Shown here: positions 1-8,705 of the stretch, piece after piece
How the letters are laid out: the number at the start of each line of letters is the position of its first letter
Position numbering within the stretch: position 1 is the first letter of the stretch
Assembly (NCBI GenBank): GCA_030039005.1
Contig: JASHQT010000181.1
Coordinates: 1-12,056, forward strand
Length of the DNA stretch: 12,056 nucleotides
Reading direction: 5' to 3'
From: Bryobacteraceae bacterium
Lineage (GTDB): Bacteria; Acidobacteriota; Terriglobia; Bryobacterales; Bryobacteraceae
Made by a program: the position numbers and the translations under genes
Notes under the pieces: generated by a model
Databases searched by the model: none
Told to the model about the DNA's origin: nothing
What the model saw: the letters and a program-made list of their open reading frames with translations, nothing else

Positions 1-2349
1 AACACCATTCGCGCCACCATGCGGACCGAACAGCTCCTGACGCAGAGCCAGGCGCTCGCCGAAGAGCTGCAAAGCCAGCAACTCCAGTTGCAGACCACCA
101 ACGCCGAGCTGCAGGAAAAGGCGCAGCTTCTGGCCGAGCAGAAGACCGAAGTGGAAGCCAAGAACCAGGAAGTGGAGCAAGCCAAGAAGGCGCTGGAAGA
201 GAAGGCCGAGCAGTTGGCTTTGACTTCCAAATACAAGAGCGAATTCTTGGCGAACATGAGCCACGAACTGCGCACGCCGCTGAACAATCTGCTGATCCTG
301 GCACGCATGCTTTCCGAGAACTCGGACAAGAACCTGACGCCCAAGCAGGTGAAGTTCGCCGAGACCATTCACACCTCGGGAACCGATTTGCTCTCGCTCA
401 TCAGCGACATTCTCGATCTGAGCAAGATCGAATCCGGCAAGATGGACGTCGAAGTGGGCGGCATCCGCTTCAGCGAGCTGGAAGATTACTGCCTGCGCAC
501 GTTCCGTCACGTGGCGGACGGCAAAGGGCTGGACTTCACCGCTGAACTCGGCTCCAACCTGGCGTCGGAGATCATCCATACCGATGCCAAGCGCTTGCAG
601 CAGGTTCTGAAGAACCTGTTGTCGAACGCGCTGAAGTTCACCGAGGCGGGTTCTGTGAAACTGACGATCGACAAGGTCACCAGCGGATGGAGCCCGGTCA
701 ATGCGATCTTGAACCGTGCGAAATCGGTAATCGCGTTCTCGGTTTCGGATACCGGCATCGGAATCGCGCTCGAAAAGCAGCGCATCATCTTCGAAGCCTT
801 CCAGCAGGCCGATGGAACCACCAGCCGCAAGTACGGCGGAACGGGCCTGGGGCTGTCGATCAGCCGCGAGCTGGCGCGATTGCTAGGCGGCGAAATTCGC
901 CTGCAGAGCGCGCCGGGCGTCGGAAGTACGTTCACGTTGTATCTGCCGCAAACCTATGTCACGCCCGCGGCGCAGCCCAAGAGCGAGGCCTTGCGCGTGA
1001 CGCCGCCGGTATTGTTGGAGCAGGCGGTGAAGGACACCTCCAACGCGAGCGTCGACATGATCCTGCCGGCCACGCCGATCGCCACCGAAGAGCTGGTGGA
1101 GGACCTGGTGATCGACGACGACCGCAACCTCGTGCAACCGGGCGACGCGGCGTTGTTGATCGTCGAGGACGACATCACGTTCGCGCGCATTTTGGTGGAT
1201 ATGGCGCACGACCGCAGCCTGAAAGCGCTGGTGGCGCTGCGCGGATCGAGCGCCATGACGCTGGCGCGGGAGTTCAAACCGGGCGCCATCACGCTGGACA
1301 TCAATCTGCCGGACATGGCGGGCTGGACCATCCTGGATCGCCTGAAGCACGACCCGGCGACGCGGCACATCCCGGTGCACATCATTTCGGGCGACGAAAA
1401 CCGGCGCCGTGGCCTGGCGCTTGGCGCGATGACGTATCTCGAAAAATCCGTCACCAACGATCTGCTGGCCGAAGCGTTCGCGGCCATCGAGCATTCCGTG
1501 CAGAAGCGCGTGAAGAAGCTGCTGGTGGTGTGCACGGAGGGAGCGGAGCGCGACGGCATGATCTCGGCCGTGGCCGCGCCGGATATCGAAACCCTCGGCG
1601 TCGCCACGGCCGGCGAAGCGCTGGCCGTGCTAAAGCAGCAATACCTGGACGGCATCGTGGTGCACTTGGAAATCGCCGGCATCGCGCCCATGGCGCTGGT
1701 GGAGGAGATTCAGGATCACGCGGGCCCCTACGCGCCACCCATTTTGCTGATGTGCGACCGCGCGCTGACCGCGGAAGAAGAACTGGAGCTCGCGCGGCTC
1801 AGCCGTGAAAGCATTGTCAAGACTGTGCAGACGCGCGAGCGGTTGCTCGATGAATCCGTGCTGCTGTTGCATCGCGCGGAGGCGGATTTGACACCCGATC
1901 AGTGCCGCATCCTGGAACAGTTGCGCGAGACCGATGTCACGCTGTTCGGCAAGAAGGTGCTGGTGGTGGACGACGACGTCCGCAACATTTTCGCGCTCAC
2001 CAGCCTGCTGGAAGATCACAACCTGAAGGTGGCGCACGCCGAAAATGGGCGCACCGGCATCGAATTGCTGAAGAAAACGCCGGACGTGGATCTGGTTCTC
2101 ATGGACATCATGATGCCGGAGATGGATGGTTATGAAACCATGCGGGCCATCCGTGATATTCCCGAGTTCCGCTCGCTGCCAATCGTGGCCCTGACCGCGA
2201 AAGCCATGAAGGGTGATCGCGCCAAGTGCATCGAAGCGGGCGCCTCGGATTACATTACCAAGCCGGTCGACCTGGAACAGCTCTTCTCGGTGCTCCGAGT
2301 ATGGATCAGCCGGGGCCACGAGGTGACCGCGCCGGGGGCCACGGCGTAG
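1..2349 (+). CDS. Hybrid sensor histidine kinase with three receiver domains (5' end outside window)
   Basis: This is an autophosphorylating kinase expected to pass phosphate from His to its own C-terminal receivers. The frame is open to base 1, so the Met at base 19 is probably internal and the input domain lies upstream. Counting that Met as residue 1, a Gln/Glu-rich coiled coil (1-70) leads into HisKA with phospho-His H82 (SHELRTPLNN). The HATPase domain follows, with an N box near 196-206, G1 SDTGIGIA near 243-250 and G2 GGTGLGLS near 273-280. REC1 (about 377-490) has acidic E383/D384, acceptor D427, S457 and K476. REC2 (about 499-620) is degenerate: H549 sits where the Asp should be and CTE replaces the acidic pair. 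REC3 (about 645-765) is complete, with D650-652, D696, T726 and K748. There is no DNA-binding domain. Proteins of this layout often carry HAMP repeats or a GAF domain upstream, but that part is not visible here. The next kinase gene starts 24 bp downstream, so the two are probably co-transcribed. Confidence 0.95.
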   Translation, partial: NTIRATMRTEQLLTQSQALAEELQSQQLQLQTTNAELQEKAQLLAEQKTEVEAKNQEVEQAKKALEEKAEQLALTSKYKSEFLANMSHELRTPLNNLLILARMLSENSDKNLTPKQVKFAETIHTSGTDLLSLISDILDLSKIESGKMDVEVGGIRFSELEDYCLRTFRHVADGKGLDFTAELGSNLASEIIHTDAKRLQQVLKNLLSNALKFTEAGSVKLTIDKVTSGWSPVNAILNRAKSVIAFSVSDTGIGIALEKQRIIFEAFQQADGTTSRKYGGTGLGLSISRELARLLGGEIRLQSAPGVGSTFTLYLPQTYVTPAAQPKSEALRVTPPVLLEQAVKDTSNASVDMILPATPIATEELVEDLVIDDDRNLVQPGDAALLIVEDDITFARILVDMAHDRSLKALVALRGSSAMTLAREFKPGAITLDINLPDMAGWTILDRLKHDPATRHIPVHIISGDENRRRGLALGAMTYLEKSVTNDLLAEAFAAIEHSVQKRVKKLLVVCTEGAERDGMISAVAAPDIETLGVATAGEALAVLKQQYLDGIVVHLEIAGIAPMALVEEIQDHAGPYAPPILLMCDRALTAEEELELARLSRESIVKTVQTRERLLDESVLLLHRAEADLTPDQCRILEQLRETDVTLFGKKVLVVDDDVRNIFALTSLLEDHNLKVAHAENGRTGIELLKKTPDVDLVLMDIMMPEMDGYETMRAIRDIPEFRSLPIVALTAKAMKGDRAKCIEAGASDYITKPVDLEQLFSVLRVWISRGHEVTAPGATA

Positions 2350-2373
2350 AAATCGGAGCTGCCACGGCCTAAA

Positions 2374-4065
2374 ATGGAACAGGATTCTGGCGCCCCGGAG
2401 GCACGGGTAATTAAGGAAGCAGCGCCGGCGACCAACGAAGCAGATATGCAGTCCTTACCGGAGAATGCGCCGCAGGATCGGGTCAAGATCCTGTTAGTCG
2501 ACGATACGCCGGACAATCTGGTGTCATTGGAAGCGGCTTTGGAAGGCCTGGGCCAGGAGTTGGTGCTGGCCCAGTCCGGAACCGAGGCGCTGCGCCATCT
2601 GCTGGATGCCGATTTCGCCGCCATCCTGCTCGACGTCAAGATGCCCGACATGGACGGCTTTCAGACGGCCGAGCTGATCCGTTCGCGCAAGCGTTCGCGC
2701 CATACGCCCATCCTGTTTCTCACCGGTTACCGCAGCGACGAGCATCTGTTCCGCGGCTACGATCTGGGCGCTGTGGATTTTCTGTTCAAGCCGATTGTGG
2801 CGGAGATCCTGCGCTCGAAGGTCGGGGTCTTCGTCGAGTTGTCGCGCAATACGGCGCTGCTGCGGCGTCAGGCGGAGGTACTAGGCAAAGCGGAGCAGAA
2901 GTTCCGCTCGCTGCTCGAAGCCGCGCCCGACGCCATGATCATCACCGACGAGGAGGGCGCCATCAGCCTGGCCAATTCGCAGGCCGAGCTGATGTTCGCG
3001 TTCCCGCGCGAGGAGTTGATCGGGCAGAATATCCGCATGCTGGTGCCGGAATGGTCCAATCGCGGCGGCCGGGGCGCGGCGGGTTTAGGCTGGCTCGCCT
3101 CCCCAAGGGAATTATGGGCGCGGCGCAAGAGCGGGCAGCAATTCCCGGTGGAAATCAGCTTGAGCCCGCTGCAGACCGAAGAAGGTCTCCTGTTTACTTC
3201 CGCCGTCCGCGATATTACCGAGCGCCGCCGCGCCGACGAAGCGATTCGCGAGTTGAACGCCACGCTGGAGCAGCGCGTGGCCGAGCGCACCGAGGAGTTG
3301 CTCGAATCCAACGCCGCCCTGCGGCAATCCAACGACGATTTGAACCAGTTCGCTTACGCCGCGAGCCACGATCTTCAGGAGCCGCTGCGCATGGTAGCGC
3401 TGTACAGCCAGATGTTGCAGCGCAAGTACATGGGACGGCTCGATCCCAGCGCCGACCAGTACATTACTTATATCGTTGGGGGCGCGCGGCGTATGGAGAT
3501 GCTGCTCAAGGATTTGCTGACGTATTCGCAGACCGGATCGTCGGACGAAGGTCCCGCGGAAACCGTCAAGTTCCTGGATGTCATCCGTAAGGTGCTTTTG
3601 AATTTGCAGGCGTCGGTGGAGCAGAGCGGCGCGGTCATCACCTGGGAGGCGATTCCGGCGGTGCATGCGCACGAAATTCGCCTGGTGCAGCTCATGCAGA
3701 ATCTGGTAAGCAACGCCATCAAGTACCGCAGTGAAGATCCACCGCGCATTCACATCTCGGCGGAGAGTCGCGAAAAGGAATGCGTGTGGTCGGTGAAAGA
3801 TAACGGCATCGGCATCGCGCCGGAGTACGCTCAGCAGATTTTCAAGATTTTCAAGCGCCTGCACGGGCAGGATTATCCGGGAACGGGCATTGGGCTGGCG
3901 ATCTGCCAGCGCATCGTCGAGACTTACGGGGGCCGGATCTGGGTGGAATCGAACGGAAAAGGGTCGTGCTTTTACTTCACGCTGCCGCCGGCACAGGACC
4001 GCATGCCGGCGCCTCAGGCGTCGACGGAGACGCCGTCGGTTTCCGAATCCGCGCGCGCGTTATAG
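2374..4065 (+). CDS. REC-PAS sensor histidine kinase
   Basis: This is a predicted cytoplasmic 563-aa kinase with no signal peptide or TM segment. The N-terminal receiver (about 37-155) has acidic D43/D44, acceptor D87 (LLDVKMPDMDG), T117 and K139. A PAS domain (about 175-285) has the typical AAPDAMIITDEEG start and an ISLSPL...RDITERRRA end. A coiled coil (287-325) leads to HisKA with H332 (ASHDLQEPLRM), the subtype common in phytochrome-like kinases. The HATPase has its N box at 442-450 (QNLVSNAIK), G1 DNGIGIA at 476-482 and G2 GTGIGLAI at 503-510. The receiver could accept phosphate from the upstream hybrid kinase, making a two-kinase relay; this is inference from the 24-bp spacing and same strand. 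The chosen ATG is preceded by GGAG at 2355-2358, rather far (15 nt). An in-frame ATG at 2446 is the alternative start and would keep all domains. Confidence 0.94.
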   Translation: MEQDSGAPEARVIKEAAPATNEADMQSLPENAPQDRVKILLVDDTPDNLVSLEAALEGLGQELVLAQSGTEALRHLLDADFAAILLDVKMPDMDGFQTAELIRSRKRSRHTPILFLTGYRSDEHLFRGYDLGAVDFLFKPIVAEILRSKVGVFVELSRNTALLRRQAEVLGKAEQKFRSLLEAAPDAMIITDEEGAISLANSQAELMFAFPREELIGQNIRMLVPEWSNRGGRGAAGLGWLASPRELWARRKSGQQFPVEISLSPLQTEEGLLFTSAVRDITERRRADEAIRELNATLEQRVAERTEELLESNAALRQSNDDLNQFAYAASHDLQEPLRMVALYSQMLQRKYMGRLDPSADQYITYIVGGARRMEMLLKDLLTYSQTGSSDEGPAETVKFLDVIRKVLLNLQASVEQSGAVITWEAIPAVHAHEIRLVQLMQNLVSNAIKYRSEDPPRIHISAESREKECVWSVKDNGIGIAPEYAQQIFKIFKRLHGQDYPGTGIGLAICQRIVETYGGRIWVESNGKGSCFYFTLPPAQDRMPAPQASTETPSVSESARAL

Positions 4066-4229
4066 GCTTCGTCTTCCTGGGTTTCGTCTTCTTCGCGCTG
4101 TTTCCGGCTGCGAAAGTCCCGCAGCCGGGGATCGCGCAGTCCGTTCAGCCGGGCTTCCTCCAATCGCAGGGACGCGCGGTCGCAGCGGTAATTGAAGTAC
4201 TCGCGAACCGCAGCCGTGATCCGGAACAT
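4014..4229 (-). CDS. Small highly charged hypothetical protein
   Basis: This 71-codon ORF runs antisense to the end of the REC-PAS kinase gene, overlapping its last 52 bp, and fills the otherwise empty stretch between that gene and the next. The product is rich in Arg, Glu and Asp: an N-terminal part around VREYFNYRCDRASLRLEEAR is probably helical, followed by an acidic, likely disordered tail (REEDETQEDE). Codons in its non-overlapping part end mostly in G or C, as in the neighbouring genes, which favours real coding. There is no signal peptide or TM segment. The ribosome site is weak (GAAG, 4 nt before ATG). I do not recognise a family. It could equally be a fortuitous ORF. Confidence 0.45.
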   Translation of the reverse strand: MFRITAAVREYFNYRCDRASLRLEEARLNGLRDPRLRDFRSRKQREEDETQEDEAYNARADSETDGVSVDA

Positions 4230-4255
4230 TCTGCTTCATTATCGCTCGGCAGGCG

Positions 4256-4267
4256 TAAAATTGAGGC
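4256..4267 (+). promoter_or_regulatory. Possible -10 box placed for a leaderless start
   Basis: TAAAAT at 4256-4261 ends 6 nt before the ATG at 4268. A -10 box at this distance would place the transcription start on or next to the A of the start codon. There is no normally spaced Shine-Dalgarno sequence (GAGG at 4263-4266 leaves only 1 nt). No convincing -35 is visible. Confidence 0.45.
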
Positions 4268-4639
4268 ATGAGGATCGCGGTCGCGTTCTTGCTGGCATCC
4301 GCAGCGGTTGCCGAAACGCCGCCGCGATTGACTCATGTTTGGGGACGGGTCGAATCCGTCGGAAAATCGGGATTCGTCATCGACCAGAACTATAACGCCG
4401 ATCCGGCCTCTGCCTACGTCCGTCAAAATCGGCGGATCGTGATCGATTCGCACACGCGTTTTGAAGCGAGCGACCGGCGGGATCTGCGAGCCGGCAGAAC
4501 CGTCGACATCATGGGAACGAAGGATGGTTCCTCCGTCCGGGCCATACGGGTCGTCGTCTATGAAGGTAACCGGCCGGTGCGGATGCTTCCGGGTGCGCGC
4601 GTGATCGAGCCCAACGGCTCCGTTGGGACTTTAAGATAA
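4268..4639 (+). CDS. Small exported hypothetical protein (beta-rich, DUF5666-like)
   Basis: This 123-aa product has a short signal peptide (MRIAVAFLLASAAVAE, likely cut after AVA), so it should be periplasmic or secreted. The mature part begins LTHVWGRVESVGKSGFVIDQ and continues with alternating hydrophobic strands, including a RRIVIDSHTRFE segment and an AGRTVDIMGTKDG segment. This is the pattern of small OB-fold-like 'GxVxSV...FVI...V.V...T.F' proteins such as DUF5666; the assignment is by pattern only. The start is supported by the signal peptide and the TAAAAT box just upstream. Its last codons encode the hairpin at 4610-4627, and its stop overlaps the end of the convergent ankyrin gene by 9 bp. 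Function is unknown. Confidence 0.75.
   Translation: MRIAVAFLLASAAVAETPPRLTHVWGRVESVGKSGFVIDQNYNADPASAYVRQNRRIVIDSHTRFEASDRRDLRAGRTVDIMGTKDGSSVRAIRVVVYEGNRPVRMLPGARVIEPNGSVGTLR
4610..4632. terminator. Candidate (possibly bidirectional) terminator hairpin
   Basis: CCCAACGG (4610-4617), CT, then CCGTTGGG (4620-4627) form a perfect 8-bp GC-rich stem, or 7 bp with a 4-nt loop. On the plus strand ACTTTAAG follows, a poor U-tract. On the minus strand the stem begins 3 nt after the ankyrin stop codon, and no U-run follows. It lies exactly where two convergent transcripts meet. As an intrinsic terminator it is only moderately convincing. Confidence 0.4.
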
Positions 4640-5785
4640 GCTTCCCAGGAATTCGGCAATCTCGGCGTGCCCCGCCGCTGCGGCGATGCTACCCGCCGTC
4701 AATCCGCTGGCGGTCAGTTGGTTCGGATCCGCGCCCGCTGCGACGAGCTGTTTTACCACGTCCGTCTTCCCCATGGCGGCCGCGGCATGCAGGGCGGTGA
4801 GCCCGCTCGGATCGGCCGCGTTCACGTCCGCGCCTTTCGCGATCAGCAGTCCGATTGCCGGCGGATGGCTATTGACGGCGGCCATGAGCGGCGTTACCCC
4901 CTGGCTGGTGCGCGCATTGACATCGGCGCCCGAGGAAACGAGCCATTCGGCCAGCGCGGTGTGGCCGCGAACGATCGCCGCGATCAGCGGCGTGATTCCG
5001 TCTTCGCCGGCGCAGTCAGCCTCCACGCCCGCTTCGAGCAGCGCCCGCGCCGCATCGACGTGCCCACCCAGCGCGGCCGCGAGCAGCGCGGTGTCATGGA
5101 GGCGGGCGCCTTTCGCGAGTAGCATCGGAATGACTTCCGCGTTGCCGCTGGCCGCAGCCGTTACCAGAACCGGACGGCCTTGTTCGTCCAACGTATTCGG
5201 GTCCGCGCCTTTTTCGAGTAGCACCCACGCCACCGCCGCTGTCCCGGCGGAGACTGCCGCAGCCAAGGCGGTGAGGCCGGTTTTGCTCGCCGCGCCGAGG
5301 CTGGCTCCCGCGGCAATCAGCGCGCATAGCGCCTCCATCTGACCGTTCACCGCGGCGCCGATCAGCGGTGTGACGCCGCGCGCATCGGCGGCATTGGGAT
5401 CCGCGCCCGCGGCCAACAGCGCCTCCACCACCGCGCCGTGTCCTTCAATAGCGGCGGCGAGCAGCGGTGTGACGCCGGTGCGGGTTTGTTCCTTGGGACT
5501 GGCGCCCTTTTGCAGCAGCGCGCGGACGACACTGGTGTGCCCTTGCGCAGCCGCCATCACCAGCACGGTGGCGTCATCGCGATAGCGGGCCTTGAGGTCG
5601 GCGCCTTGCACCAGCAGGAGCTGGAGCGCCTCCAGGTGCCCGGCCACGGCCGCTGCCAGCAAGGGTGTCGCGCCGTTCTTCATCCGCGCATTAATCTTGG
5701 CGCCGCGGCCCAGCAGAGCCCGCATCCGCTCGGCATCGCCCGCTGCCGAAGCCCGAATCAATTCGAGATCGCGTTCGCTGGCCAT
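4631..5785 (-). CDS. Ankyrin-repeat protein
   Basis: This 384-aa protein consists almost entirely of about twelve ankyrin repeats. Repeats are recognised by the recurring 'GxTPLxxAAxxGHxxxVxxLLxxGADxNA' pattern, for example NGATPLLAAAVAGH, TGVTPLLAAAIEGH, DGITPLIAAIVRGH and SGLTALHAAAAMG. The repeat near the middle (RLHDTALLAAALGGH) is shortened. There is no signal peptide or TM segment, so it is probably a cytoplasmic protein-binding scaffold; the partner cannot be read from the sequence. The ATG at 5783-5785 has no clear Shine-Dalgarno site but lies directly after an inverted repeat (5794-5818). The small gene at 5824-6081 is 38 bp upstream on the same strand, so the two likely form an operon. 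It converges on the small exported protein gene, overlapping its end by 9 bp. Confidence 0.9.
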   Translation of the reverse strand: MASERDLELIRASAAGDAERMRALLGRGAKINARMKNGATPLLAAAVAGHLEALQLLLVQGADLKARYRDDATVLVMAAAQGHTSVVRALLQKGASPKEQTRTGVTPLLAAAIEGHGAVVEALLAAGADPNAADARGVTPLIGAAVNGQMEALCALIAAGASLGAASKTGLTALAAAVSAGTAAVAWVLLEKGADPNTLDEQGRPVLVTAAASGNAEVIPMLLAKGARLHDTALLAAALGGHVDAARALLEAGVEADCAGEDGITPLIAAIVRGHTALAEWLVSSGADVNARTSQGVTPLMAAVNSHPPAIGLLIAKGADVNAADPSGLTALHAAAAMGKTDVVKQLVAAGADPNQLTASGLTAGSIAAAAGHAEIAEFLGSLS

Positions 5786-5793
5786 GCGGTAGA

Positions 5794-5818
5794 AGGCCGG
5801 GCGTTGCCGTGCCGGCCT
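5794..5818. repeat. Inverted repeat just upstream of the ankyrin gene start
   Basis: AGGCCGG (5794-5800) and CCGGCCT (5812-5818) are perfect inverted copies around an 11-nt loop, in the 38-bp gap between the 85-codon gene and the ankyrin gene. The arm nearest the ankyrin gene ends 8 nt before its ATG, where the ribosome-binding site should be. It could be an attenuating hairpin or a processing site. Confidence 0.5.
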
Positions 5819-5823
5819 CCGGG

Positions 5824-6081
5824 CTAAGCTTCGGCTGCTCCTACGGGTGCGGCATTTTCCTCGAGGTCCTCATGAAAGACCGAAAAAGCCTCCCCGTTCC
5901 AAACGATATTCACTAAACCCGATTCGCCCGGCCCGCCTTCGACCTCGATCACCACATCGGCCGGGATTTGGACCAAGGTACCCGTCGGATCGCGAAGACT
6001 GCTGCCGGGATGCTCGGCCAGCTTGACCGCTTGCAACGGCTGCCGAATCTTGTACCGCGTGGGGGGACGCGTGTCTCGCAT
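5824..6081 (-). CDS. Small hypothetical protein (85 aa)
   Basis: This short cytoplasmic protein begins with a basic stretch (MRDTRPPTRYKIRQPLQ). It then has a beta-rich core: GTLVQIPADVVIEVEGG, followed by a GLVNIVWNGEAFSVFHEDLEE strand pair. The 'promoter-like value/function' pattern IPADVVIEVEG...VNIVWNGEAFSVF suggests a small SH3-like barrel, but I do not recognise a named family. The start is well supported by GAGGAG (6091-6096) 9 nt before the ATG. It lies upstream of the ankyrin gene on the same strand and is divergent from the cupredoxin operon across a 117-bp gap. Codon use resembles its neighbours. Confidence 0.75.
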   Translation of the reverse strand: MRDTRPPTRYKIRQPLQAVKLAEHPGSSLRDPTGTLVQIPADVVIEVEGGPGESGLVNIVWNGEAFSVFHEDLEENAAPVGAAEA

Positions 6082-6162
6082 TCGCTGCTGCTCCTCGGAC
6101 TTGCTGGCTTCGCTTCAGAATACCACGCTGGGACGCGGTTCCCCGGCGCCCTACAGCCGCGG

Positions 6163-6175
6163 CGGTCGGCGACCG
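6163..6175. promoter_or_regulatory. Perfect 13-bp palindrome upstream of the cupredoxin operon
   Basis: CGGTCG-G-CGACCG is a perfect inverted repeat with a single central base. It lies 5 nt before the AGGAGGAG ribosome site (6181) and 23 nt before the ATG at 6199, inside the divergent intergenic region. It could be an operator, or an RNA stem of 4 bp with a 5-nt loop in the leader. No clear -10/-35 pair is visible for the operon. Confidence 0.45.
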
Positions 6176-6180
6176 ATCTT

Positions 6181-6192
6181 AGGAGGAGAGGA
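6181..6192 (+). promoter_or_regulatory. Strong ribosome-binding site that fixes the cupredoxin start
   Basis: AGGAGGAGAGG lies 7-16 nt before the ATG at 6199. The same frame is open upstream as far as 5968, but this purine-rich site plus the signal peptide that follows place the true start at 6199. Confidence 0.75.
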
Positions 6193-6198
6193 AATGGG

Positions 6199-6912
6199 AT
6201 GAAACTCGCTGGGCCCGTTTCAGGTCTGGTCTTGGCTTCAGGTCTGGCCTTGCTCGCGTTGCCTGTGTTCGCAGGCGATGTCCATGGACGTGCGGTTATC
6301 ACCCGGCGGCTGAGCAAAAGGCTCGTCTCTCCAATCGTCTACAACCTGCGCGGCCCCGCACTGCCCGACGCCGCGCCGCCGGCGCCCACCGATTCCGAGC
6401 CGGTAAATGAATTCGAGCGCATGGTGGTGACCCTGGAGCCCGCAGGCAAGGACCCGCGGTCACTGCCTCCGAAACCCCCGGTTACCGCCACGCTCGATCA
6501 ACAAGGGGCGCGGTTTGAGCCCGATCTGATCGCGGTTCCCGTGGGCTCGACGGTCGGGTTTCCGAATTCGGACCCCATCTTCCACAATGTTTTTTCGCTT
6601 TCCAAAGCCCAGCCCTTCGATCTCGGCTATTATCCGCAAGGCCAGAGCCGCAGCGTCAAGTTCAACCATCCGGGCGTCGTTCAAATCTATTGCCACATCC
6701 ACGCGAACATGTATGCCGCGATCGTAGTCACCGCGAGCCCCTGGTTTCAGAAACCAGCCGCGGATGGGAGCTTCTCGTTTTCCGATGTTCCGCCGGGACG
6801 GTACCATCTCACCGCCTGGCACAAGATCGCGGGTTTTCACAAGGTGGACGTGGAGGTGCCGGCCTCGGGCAACGCGGAAGTGAGCATCCGCGTTCCGGTC
6901 GACATGGAGTAG
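6199..6912 (+). CDS. Exported cupredoxin-like protein (methylamine-utilization-protein-like)
   Basis: This 237-aa protein has a clear signal peptide (hydrophobic core 8-22, cleavage expected after VFA at 25), so it acts in the periplasm or on the cell surface. The cupredoxin part (about 100-178) shows possible type-1 copper ligands H129 (FHNVFS), C165, H168 and M171 in YCHIHANM, a C-x2-H-x2-M arrangement. A small carboxypeptidase-regulatory-like beta domain follows ([20 protein letters not shown], 189-208). Related proteins are often labelled 'methylamine utilization protein', a name that says little about function. A Pro-rich linker (about 57-66) separates the N-terminal strands. It is first in a tight operon with a sensor kinase (5-bp gap) and an outer-membrane protein. 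Copper or redox sensing, or delivery, is an inference from the ligands and neighbours. Confidence 0.88.
   Translation: MKLAGPVSGLVLASGLALLALPVFAGDVHGRAVITRRLSKRLVSPIVYNLRGPALPDAAPPAPTDSEPVNEFERMVVTLEPAGKDPRSLPPKPPVTATLDQQGARFEPDLIAVPVGSTVGFPNSDPIFHNVFSLSKAQPFDLGYYPQGQSRSVKFNHPGVVQIYCHIHANMYAAIVVTASPWFQKPAADGSFSFSDVPPGRYHLTAWHKIAGFHKVDVEVPASGNAEVSIRVPVDME
6906..6909 (+). promoter_or_regulatory. Ribosome-binding site supporting the GTG start at 6918
   Basis: GGAG lies within the last codons of the cupredoxin gene, 8 nt before GTG 6918. The frame is open far upstream (to 6690), but that part only shadows the cupredoxin gene. The N-terminal TM helix right after the GTG fits a true start here and suggests translational coupling. 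Confidence 0.6.
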
Positions 6913-6917
6913 CGGCG

Positions 6918-8698
<1,781 letters not shown>

Positions 8699-8705
<7 letters not shown>

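Noticed and set aside
2338..2369. Short direct repeat GCCACGGC around the junction of the two kinase genes
   Set aside because: Only 8 nt long and partly coding; likely chance in GC-rich DNA.
3112..3864. Minus-strand ORF opposite the REC-PAS kinase
   Set aside because: It mirrors the conserved HisKA/HATPase coding region; typical antisense shadow in GC-rich DNA.
3966..4271. Plus-strand ORF across the end of the kinase gene and the following gap
   Set aside because: Starts inside the kinase gene in another frame, has no ribosome site and composition unlike a protein; the minus-strand ORF there is more plausible.
4686..5342. Plus-strand Ala/Ser/Pro-rich ORF opposite the ankyrin gene
   Set aside because: It is the low-complexity mirror of the ankyrin repeats.
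4631..5785. Ankyrin repeats seen as a DNA repeat array
   Set aside because: The DNA periodicity of about 99 bp is explained by the protein repeats; there are no identical spacers or CRISPR-type repeats.
5968..6198. Upstream extension of the cupredoxin reading frame
   Set aside because: It runs antisense to the 85-codon gene and lacks a ribosome site; the strong AGGAGGAG and signal peptide put the start at 6199.
6690..6917. Upstream extension of the HAMP kinase frame
   Set aside because: It only shadows the cupredoxin gene in another frame; the sequence is Arg/Gly-rich nonsense before the GTG and TM helix.
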